Below, piece after piece: positions 13,842-19,215 of a stretch of DNA of 19,215 nucleotides (positions within the stretch are counted from its first letter, which is position 1; every line of letters begins with the position of its first letter). Origin of the DNA: an uncultured Oscillospiraceae bacterium (GTDB taxonomy: Bacteria; Bacillota; Clostridia; Oscillospirales; Acutalibacteraceae); the NCBI GenBank assembly GCA_900548085.1, contig URJF01000014.1:1-19215 (forward strand). Direction: 5' to 3'. A program made the translations under genes and the position numbers. Below the pieces are notes generated by a model, which worked only from the letters and a program-made list of their open reading frames with translations, did no database searches and was not told the origin of the DNA.

Positions 13842-14798
13842 CTAAATTCTAAATTCCGAATAGTCATTTTGGATAGTCTTTTTGTTTTGCGCAAGCTGCG
13901 GAACAGTCTTTTTCTTTGCAGAGCCTTTCATTCCGTCTCTTATTCCTAACAGCTCCTTTGATGTCATCACTGCCGCCACAGATGAAAACAGCCTCTTGTC
14001 CACCTGCGGAAACGCCTTAGAAAACAGTGACACAACCTCCTTAGCCAGCTCATTTTTATAATTCTCACCCAGAACAGCCTCCTCTTTCAGTCGGTCTATG
14101 TATGATGATAATTTCTTAGCCTGAGATTTTGTTATAGTAATATCGCTGTCGCAGGTACCTATAGCCTTTACAATATCTCCCGATTCTGCTGTATCTGTGA
14201 AGCAAAATGATTTTTGTACTCCTGCCCTGCGCTGAGCCGGAACTGCAACAAAGCTGAACTCATAGGCGTCTGTAGGCCCACTGAGAATATCAAAGCACAG
14301 CTTGTCGTCATATCTTTTGCCCTTAATATGACTGCATCCGCCATTTCGTCTGTCCGCTCCGCAAACAGAACAAACTGTATTTTTCATCGAACAGGAAACG
14401 GACACCTCTTTTTTTATTCCGGCGTCAATTTCGTCAATGAGCACCTTGTTTTGTTCATTACTCAGCATATAGGCCTTAGCATTCAGTCGATACAACGGCT
14501 CGCCGTCGGCGGTTTTTTCGGTATCGTCTCGTTCTACCGAAGTCTCAAATATTCTTGCCCTTTGGTCAGAGCTTTTCATAGAATGATCGGAGATACCGGT
14601 CTTGCCTACAAACATCGGTGCAAGTTCGTTCAGTGCTTCTACCGTAAACTTTTCGCCGTCCCTGTCCACCTCATTAGTACACAGAGTTACATTAAAGGTA
14701 TATATCTCATCTCTGTTCATTTCTCGGCGTGCAAAAGAGCTGATTTTTTTCATATCATCATCTGTTGCGATGCTCTTAGTTATTACATTATGGTTCAT
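13842..14798 (-). CDS. Prohead protease, probably fused to a scaffold-like C-terminal part
   Basis: A 318-aa protein. Residues about 35-195 match phage prohead proteases of the S78/HK97-like kind: NEVDRDGEKFTVEAL (42-56), FVGKTGISDHSM (63-74, with candidate catalytic His72), KKEVSVSCSM (129-138, with candidate Ser at 133-137) and YEFSFVAVPAQRRAGV (179-194). An insertion after the serine motif carries Cys143, Cys146, Cys155 and His157 in a CxxC...CxH pattern that could bind zinc. Residues about 205-290 are helical (QAKKLSSYIDRLKEEAVLGE) and probably act as internal scaffold removed on maturation. A GGGGAGG site precedes the ATG, which overlaps the portal stop by 11 nt. Confidence 0.82.
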   Translation of the reverse strand: MNHNVITKSIATDDDMKKISSFARREMNRDEIYTFNVTLCTNEVDRDGEKFTVEALNELAPMFVGKTGISDHSMKSSDQRARIFETSVERDDTEKTADGEPLYRLNAKAYMLSNEQNKVLIDEIDAGIKKEVSVSCSMKNTVCSVCGADRRNGGCSHIKGKRYDDKLCFDILSGPTDAYEFSFVAVPAQRRAGVQKSFCFTDTAESGDIVKAIGTCDSDITITKSQAKKLSSYIDRLKEEAVLGENYKNELAKEVVSLFSKAFPQVDKRLFSSVAAVMTSKELLGIRDGMKGSAKKKTVPQLAQNKKTIQNDYSEFRI

Positions 14799-15942
14799 TA
14801 TTTACCTCCCCGATAATCTTTTCTGCCTGAGCGTTATAGAGTTTCGCTTGTGCGTGCTCTGTTTCGTCCTGAAGCGTAATATCCTCCCATTCCACTTCTA
14901 TAGGTGTATAACAGCCTCTTGTGAACAAATATTCCTCGCCGATTTTTCTCAGCACGGGTGTCACTATTCGGCGGTACGCTTTCAGCTCGGTAGTCAAAAT
15001 ATCCGCCTGCTGCTGACTCATCTTTTCAGTAGTTGACCAGCTCAACCCAAACATATACGGCATAAGCCCTGTCTTTGCGATAATTTGCTCCAGCATCTGC
15101 CGAACAGGAACCTCACTGTCGAGAATTTGGTTATCTGCGCCTATAACGCTCACCTTTACATCCCCTACAGCCACAAAGTCCTTTACCGCCTCAGTCGAGC
15201 TCATCGCATCTCTCCAAGCATTTGCCATCTGCGTGGCTCTCTCTTTAGCAAATGCCTTGTCACCGCCATCATTCTGCGGCTTATATGTGACAGCGTATCT
15301 GAGATTGCCCACTCTCTGCCAATTTGTACCGATGGTGTTATAGATTTTCAGCAGAATATCCGATACAAAGGGCAGTCCTCTTAGCAGACTCGTACCCAAA
15401 ATTTCTCCCGGCTCAGGATTAAGTACAGAAAACAGTATCTTGCTTTCATCCTGCACCTTTATCGGCTTGCCAGACGAGGTATTGTAGTATTCCAAATCCA
15501 GACTGCCGGTCTTTCGCTTTACATCTATACTTTCAAGACTTCCGTTGTACAGCACATAAATTCCGTTTTCGTCCCCCACTATCTCACCTATAGCCGTGCC
15601 ATAGGTCAACAGCTGTGATACGAAGTTATCCAAAAATGACTGCAAGCCTCTTTGATTTCCGCCAACATTCACACGCTCAAAAAACTTGTTTGTTTCATCA
15701 TCAATGGATTTGTTTCCCGTAACGAACTTAAATCCGCCCATCAGCCGAACTATTTTGTTTACGGCGCTGTCTATGATAGGTATGCCCTCTCTCAGCGCCG
15801 CATAAACTCTATAGTTAGTACCGCACAGCGGCGTGTATCCGTTTAGCTGATAAAACGGATGATTGTTCAGCGAGCCTGTTTGCACGCTTGAGGTTTCCTT
15901 TTCCTCAGTGGATTTTTTCTTTTCTCTCTTTAATAAGCCCAA
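14788..15942 (-). CDS. Phage portal protein
   Basis: A 384-aa portal, the dodecameric ring through which DNA enters the capsid. Diagnostic parts are VYAALREGIPIIDSAVNKIV (46-65), a VSQLLTYGTAIGEIVG segment at about 108-123, ILGTSLLRGLPFVSDILLKI at about 180-199, and the C-terminal helices around MSQQQADILTTELKAYRRIV, which form the crown/stem region. The start is TTG at 15942, 4 nt after the terminase stop, with AAGGAAG 7 nt upstream. An ATG inside the spacer gives only five codons in another frame. Confidence 0.9.
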   Translation of the reverse strand: MGLLKREKKKSTEEKETSSVQTGSLNNHPFYQLNGYTPLCGTNYRVYAALREGIPIIDSAVNKIVRLMGGFKFVTGNKSIDDETNKFFERVNVGGNQRGLQSFLDNFVSQLLTYGTAIGEIVGDENGIYVLYNGSLESIDVKRKTGSLDLEYYNTSSGKPIKVQDESKILFSVLNPEPGEILGTSLLRGLPFVSDILLKIYNTIGTNWQRVGNLRYAVTYKPQNDGGDKAFAKERATQMANAWRDAMSSTEAVKDFVAVGDVKVSVIGADNQILDSEVPVRQMLEQIIAKTGLMPYMFGLSWSTTEKMSQQQADILTTELKAYRRIVTPVLRKIGEEYLFTRGCYTPIEVEWEDITLQDETEHAQAKLYNAQAEKIIGEVNNEP

Positions 15943-15946
15943 GACA

Positions 15947-17200
15947 TCACTTCCTTTCTACTGCAATGGAAAATGCACAATCCCTTGTATCACCGTCCAA
16001 AACGGTCCGCACAAAATATCTTATGTCATCCATTGCATGATCATTTTCCTTTTTAGGTACATCCTGCTTTATGCTGTTGTCCCATCTGTAAATTGAGAAT
16101 TCTCGCAGTGCGTCGGTGCAGTCGGGCGAGATACAGATTTCATTGTTTTTAAGTGCCTGACACACTCTGTTGATTCCCCTGAGCACATCATTGTCCGCCT
16201 TAATAACCCTGTATTCGCCATGCCTCCGCACTGTCTCAATAAAAGATGCCGCTGACGGATCAATTATCAAAGCCGTTATGTTCCTTTGTCCCGCCAGCTC
16301 CTTTAGATGGCCGTAGTATTCCTCGTCCGTGAGCTGCACACCCTTGTCTCGTGAGGAATGATAATATTCGTTGATTCTGTACCACTTGTCGCCTGATTTT
16401 CCCCACAGTCCCAGTGAAAACGGATTGACCGTTCCATAATCGCAGGACAAATAGTATTCACAAAAATTATCCCCTCTGCCGATATGCTTCGTTCTGTCGA
16501 ACATTGGATAAACAAGTCCGTCTGCGGCTACCCATTTACCCTCCACAAAGCGTTCGTAGAATGCGCCTGTATAAAGGCTTTTGTATCTGCTTTTGATTTC
16601 ATCGGAAAGTGACGGATTGTCGTCCATAGAAAAATGAAGATAGAGCACATTCTTTTCATTTGATTTTTTTATCCACTCATTATAAAACCAATGAAACGGG
16701 TGCTCCGGATTACAGTTGAACCAAAACTTAGAGCCCTCTACCGAGCATCGTGCCAGTGACTGTTCCACAAAAGAACGGGGCATCAGTGCCACCTCGTCAA
16801 AAAGAACACCGCCCAAGGTCATACCCTGAATAAGCGACGCAGAGCTTTCATCTCTGCCGCCGAACAAATAAAATCTGTTTTTTGCTCTGCCCTTTTCAAT
16901 GTCAAGATAATTGCGGCTTATTTTTTCTGCTACAGTAAAGCCAAGGGATTTCAATATCGGTATCATCGGCGTCACAAGATTCCGTCTCAGAGAGGTGACC
17001 GTCTTTCCGCACAGCGCAAAAGACACGCCACCGAAATTGCACATTGCCCATGATACAAATGACAGCGACATACACAGCGTTTTTCCGCTGCGCACCGCTC
17101 CGTCGCATATCAGTCCGGTTTTGTTTCTGTCTTTTGAGCTTTTGCACCACCAAGTCAATACCCTCATCTGTTTTGGCGAAAATGCAGAAAACTCAACCAT
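15947..17200 (-). CDS. Terminase large subunit
   Basis: A 417-aa packaging motor protein. The ATPase half has Walker A GAVRSGKT (34-41) and Walker B GVLFDEVA (131-138). The nuclease half has the acidic triad positions Asp254 (SCDYG), Asp314 (LIIDPSA) and Asp391/392 (HAMDDIRYF). All key residues are present, so the enzyme looks functional. The start at 17200 (MVEFSAFSPKQ) is chosen over a TTG 48 nt upstream because it overlaps the small-subunit stop by 8 nt, as elsewhere in the operon, and gives the usual SPKQ beginning. A GGAG lies about 11 nt upstream, somewhat far. Confidence 0.93.
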   Translation of the reverse strand: MVEFSAFSPKQMRVLTWWCKSSKDRNKTGLICDGAVRSGKTLCMSLSFVSWAMCNFGGVSFALCGKTVTSLRRNLVTPMIPILKSLGFTVAEKISRNYLDIEKGRAKNRFYLFGGRDESSASLIQGMTLGGVLFDEVALMPRSFVEQSLARCSVEGSKFWFNCNPEHPFHWFYNEWIKKSNEKNVLYLHFSMDDNPSLSDEIKSRYKSLYTGAFYERFVEGKWVAADGLVYPMFDRTKHIGRGDNFCEYYLSCDYGTVNPFSLGLWGKSGDKWYRINEYYHSSRDKGVQLTDEEYYGHLKELAGQRNITALIIDPSAASFIETVRRHGEYRVIKADNDVLRGINRVCQALKNNEICISPDCTDALREFSIYRWDNSIKQDVPKKENDHAMDDIRYFVRTVLDGDTRDCAFSIAVERK

Positions 17201-17504
17201 TGTCGCCACTCTCCGCCAAATTTTCAGCACCCTTTTCCAGTGCCGCAAAAAAGCTCAAACCGCCCTCGCCCGACGATTCACTCTCTGCCAGCTTTTCGCA
17301 TGCCTTGAGTCTGTCGAAAAATTTAATTTCCATACCGCCGCCCTTTGACCGCTTGATTTCGCTGATATTGTTTAGCTTCATACGCTTAATTTTCGACAGC
17401 ACTTCATCATCTGACAAAAACAAAAGAGACACGGCGTCGCTGACATTGCCGAAAGCAAGAGTCTCCAAACCTTTTCTGATTTTCTTCTCCGTTTTTTTCG
17501 TCAT
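17193..17504 (-). CDS. Terminase small subunit-like protein, short form
   Basis: A 103-aa protein just before the large terminase. The segment FGNVSDAVSLLFLSDD and then ISEIKRSKGGGMEIKFFDRL, followed by KACEKLAE, matches the C-terminal part of Firmicutes small terminases (Terminase_2 type), which ends in a Lys-rich strand and a DRxKALExL helix. The N-terminal DNA-binding helix-turn-helix normally found before this is missing, because the ATG at 17504 has a good AAGGAAG RBS. The gene is either a short form or truncated. It is the first gene of the phage operon. Confidence 0.7.
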   Translation of the reverse strand: MTKKTEKKIRKGLETLAFGNVSDAVSLLFLSDDEVLSKIKRMKLNNISEIKRSKGGGMEIKFFDRLKACEKLAESESSGEGGLSFFAALEKGAENLAESGDNG

Positions 17505-17659
17505 TTTTCTTCCTTTCACCAAAAGCCGATTTTGAAGGACACAAAAAGTCCTTCCACCCTTAAGCCCGAAAAAACATTTTTATTCACTTAACCCGCATAT
17601 TACGCTGCCAAAAAGCTGAAATAAATTTATTTTTCTCTTTTTATTCTGCTTTTGTGCAT

Positions 17660-17685
17660 AAAAACAGCCGCATTGCTAATGCGGC
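17660..17685 (-). terminator. Hairpin terminator upstream of the phage operon
   Basis: A perfect 8-bp stem GCCGCATT/AATGCGGC (17667-17674 and 17678-17685) with a 3-nt loop. On the minus strand it is followed by TGTTTTTATG, a short U-run. It probably stops transcripts that come from the orphan genes or the rRNA operon before they enter the phage operon. Confidence 0.7.
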
Positions 17686-17730
17686 ATAACTTTAATAAGC
17701 AGTTCAAATTGTAATTTATTTCTTAAATAA

Positions 17731-17764
17731 AAAATCTGCCGATGCACACACATCGACAGATTTT
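17731..17764 (-). terminator. Terminator downstream of the 126-aa gene
   Basis: The arms 17731-17744 and 17751-17764 pair over 14 positions. The single C/A mismatch on the plus strand becomes a G-U pair on the minus strand, which favours minus-strand function. The minus transcript continues with a TTTTTT-rich tail; the plus strand also has a T-run. It lies about 100 nt after the stop codon of the 126-aa gene. Confidence 0.8.
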
Positions 17765-17865
17765 TTGTTTTATTATAGTCCTCTGTTATATTTTAATAAT
17801 CAGAATTTTATATTCGGACCGAGCATAGATATAAGGAACAATACCGAAATTATAACAACTTTCAA

Positions 17866-18246
17866 TTAGGTCTCGTCCGCCCACACTTCTATTTTATATA
17901 TCGGTTCATCAGCAAGCAGCTTGTATTCATCTGAATTTTTAATATAATTTCTCATTTCATCGGCTGTGTTGAGCCATTTAGTTTGAGACATATTGTAGTT
18001 AGCTTTGCTTGGAGGAAAAATTATATCCAAATGAACTTGATAGTATTCATCTCCGACAGTGTCATATTGTCTGACTAACGAAAAATAAAACTCTTCATCA
18101 CAAGTAAACTGAAATATTCCCGTCTCAAACAGATATATTTCGTCCTTCTGCACCTCACTGCACAGCTCACAAAATGTATCTACCAATTTTTCCAACGGCA
18201 TATCTCTGCTGATTTTATCCCTTAAATTCGTCTCAAAATCCACCAT
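17866..18246 (-). CDS. Acidic 126-aa protein of unknown function
   Basis: A small soluble protein, strongly acidic, with no signal peptide or membrane segment. It has an N-terminal helical part (LRDKISRDMPLEKLVDTFCE), strands EIYLFETGIFQFTCDEEFYF and YYQVHLDIIFPP, and a C-terminal KIEVWADE strand. This size and acidity are common among immunity proteins of polymorphic toxins, but no family is recognised and no toxin gene is nearby, so that is only a thought. The ATG at 18246 follows only a weak RBS-like GGTGA. The base composition is AT-richer than the phage genes. A terminator follows. Confidence 0.65.
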   Translation of the reverse strand: MVDFETNLRDKISRDMPLEKLVDTFCELCSEVQKDEIYLFETGIFQFTCDEEFYFSLVRQYDTVGDEYYQVHLDIIFPPSKANYNMSQTKWLNTADEMRNYIKNSDEYKLLADEPIYKIEVWADET

Positions 18247-18343
18247 GTAGTCACCATCTATCTTTTATTGATTTGATAATCCCTTGTAAAACTACATTAA
18301 CTTTAGAGTTAGCTAATTATTCACAGTACAATCTATGAATTAT

Positions 18344-18562
18344 TTACTTGTTTTTATCTTTTATTGAATTGATTATTAAATAAATTATTTCAAATATACC
18401 ACTAATTAGCCAAAAAGAAAATAGTACGATTGGTTTTAGAAATGATTTATTTAAAAAATAACTGACAATAGTTCCAACAAGAACTGTTACAGCAATGAAA
18501 AGAGAATAGGTTTCTAAAATCAATAAACCTAATTCAACTTTATTTTTTCTAAAACCGCTCAA
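18344..18562 (-). CDS. Small two-helix membrane protein of unknown function
   Basis: A 72-aa frame starting with TTG (SGFRKNKVELG) and having two hydrophobic segments, about 11-36 and 42-67, separated by NKSFLK, and a charged end SIKDKNK. No ATG is available in frame, and no clear RBS precedes the TTG, so the start is uncertain. The surrounding DNA is AT-rich. The pattern is of a short integral membrane protein with no recognisable family; it lies 97 nt upstream of the 126-aa gene and may be co-transcribed with it. Confidence 0.5.
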   Translation of the reverse strand: MSGFRKNKVELGLLILETYSLFIAVTVLVGTIVSYFLNKSFLKPIVLFSFWLISGIFEIIYLIINSIKDKNK

Positions 18563-19061
18563 TTTATATAAAATAGGTTAAAAATATTTATTCGGATTTG
18601 TTTTATGTACAGAAACATTATCGCAACTCCATTTGTATTTCAAATAAAACAAATCAGAGTATAACATTATAAGCAATAATGCTTCATATAAAAAATTATA
18701 TTTCATAAAAATTTCTCATAATCCCCATAAAGTGCTGGTTAATATTTCTATAATGATATTATAGATGCTTTCTAGTCCGCTTTCAATGAATTTTGTTTTC
18801 GTGTGCGTTAGATATTTTGATTAACACTGTTATAAGTGACTATTATCACCAAGATTTCTTTCAAAAATACCATAACATTTCTTTCCCTACGTTTTATACG
18901 TATTTTTGTCACTGATAATGACAGTTAGACTTTTGCTTCATCTAACAAAATCATATAAAGCATTCCCTAATTTTATCTGTAACAACTCATTTCACACAAA
19001 TCATATAGCATTGTTCATTACGAAATTGAAAGCCAAAGTCATAATAATAAAAATACACAAA
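18563..19061. other. AT-rich region without a supported gene
   Basis: About 500 bp between the rRNA operon terminator and the small membrane gene. It contains no long open frame on either strand, no tRNA-like fold that I can see and no array of repeats. The only notable items are a 21-codon minus-strand frame (18873-18808) with a glycosyltransferase-like VIIVTYNS start, and two imperfect copies of AATCATATA(AA)GCATT at about 18949 and 19002. It looks like decayed sequence. Confidence 0.6.
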
Positions 19062-19097
19062 AACAAATAAAATAAGCCACCTACATACGTAAGTGGC
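19062..19097 (-). terminator. Terminator of the rRNA operon
   Basis: Just downstream of the 5S gene, GCCAC (19076-19080) and GTGGC (19093-19097) pair, with three further inner pairs beyond one mismatch and a 4-nt loop. On the minus strand a U-rich tail (TTATTTTATTTGTTTTTG) follows. This is the usual place and form of an rRNA operon terminator. Confidence 0.75.
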
Positions 19098-19103
19098 AAA
19101 AGA

Positions 19104-19215
<112 letters not shown>

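Larger units (their letters stand above)
7126..17504 (-). mobile_element. Remnant structural operon of a contractile-tailed prophage (PBSX-like order), tail module deleted
   Basis: About 10.4 kb of head and baseplate genes run in one direction with overlapping starts and stops throughout, in canonical myovirus order from terminase to tail fibre. Head genes (terminase, portal, protease, decoration, capsid, connectors) and baseplate genes (LysM protein, hub, spike, gp25-like, J, XkdU-like, fibre) are present. Sheath, tube, tail-assembly chaperone and tape-measure genes are absent from their usual place. There is no integrase, repressor, replication, holin or endolysin gene and no recognisable att site in the window. 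One baseplate gene is frameshifted. Interpreted as a cryptic, non-productive prophage. Confidence 0.88.
17505..17865. other. Intergenic region between prophage operon and orphan genes
   Basis: About 360 bp without a gene. It holds two minus-strand terminators (17660-17685 and 17731-17764). A 7-bp hairpin (GAAGGAC/GTCCTTC, 17534-17554) lies 30 nt upstream of the terminase start. The phage operon promoter should lie between 17667 and 17555, but only weak candidates are visible: TTGGCA at 17611-17606 and TAATAT at about 17602-17597, not correctly spaced. The original early and regulatory region of the phage is gone or elsewhere. Confidence 0.6.

Noticed and set aside
14214..14816. 200-codon plus-strand frame opposite the prohead protease
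   Set aside because: It lies fully antisense to a recognised gene, has no domain pattern, and all other genes run on the minus strand.
7126..17504. Working tailocin, gene transfer agent or contractile injection system
   Set aside because: No sheath, tube or tape-measure gene and the spike gene is frameshifted; head genes also would not be needed in an injection system. Kept only as a testable alternative.
17534..17554. GAAGGAC/GTCCTTC hairpin upstream of the small terminase as a terminator
   Set aside because: No T-run follows on either strand in the right place, and it lies inside the expected leader of the phage operon.
17866..18562. Toxin-antitoxin or toxin-immunity pair
   Set aside because: Neither small protein shows a known toxin, antitoxin or immunity motif, and starts are weakly supported.

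Overview
This window looks like a chromosome segment from a low-to-mid GC Gram-positive anaerobe of the class Clostridia, probably Oscillospiraceae/Ruminococcus-like. The evidence is strong GGAGG-type ribosome binding sites, an FtsEX plus PcsB-type M23 hydrolase cassette, QueH in place of QueG, and a 5S rRNA of Firmicutes type. The family-level placement is inference. Every supported gene lies on the minus strand, so the window is described here from high to low coordinates, which is the direction of transcription.

19215-18251: the 3' part of a 5S rRNA gene and its terminator mark the end of an rRNA operon. About 500 bp of AT-rich DNA without a clear gene follows. Next come two small orphan genes, a two-helix membrane protein and an acidic 126-aa protein, and then two hairpin terminators.

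17504-7126: a tightly coupled structural operon of a contractile-tailed (myovirus, PBSX/XkdP-XkdU-like) prophage. Its order is terminase small and large subunits, portal, prohead protease, decoration-like protein, major capsid protein, three head-tail connector/completion proteins, a tiny ORF, LysM-type baseplate protein, XkdQ-like hub, gpV-like spike protein (frameshifted), gp25/DUF2634-like wedge, baseplate J, an XkdU-like protein and a tail fibre. Sheath, tube, tail chaperone and tape-measure genes are missing exactly where they should lie (about 11.2-11.3 kb). No integrase, repressor, replication or lysis gene is visible. The simplest reading is a defective, deleted prophage remnant whose remaining genes are still largely open.

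7018-5681: a membrane-anchored M28-family zinc peptidase with its own promoter and a strong terminator. Two membrane helices appear to be inserted inside its catalytic domain.

5340-2290: an ftsE-ftsX-pcsB-like operon in which FtsEX is expected to activate a secreted coiled-coil M23 peptidoglycan hydrolase during division. It has a good sigma-A-type promoter. Just upstream is a direct repeat that matches the published WalR box (TGTWAH-N5-TGTWAH). The operon ends at a clear terminator.

2126-1: a second operon with its own promoter, encoding a second coiled-coil M23 hydrolase, epoxyqueuosine reductase QueH and the first 18 codons of a RarA-type replication-associated recombination ATPase that runs off the window.
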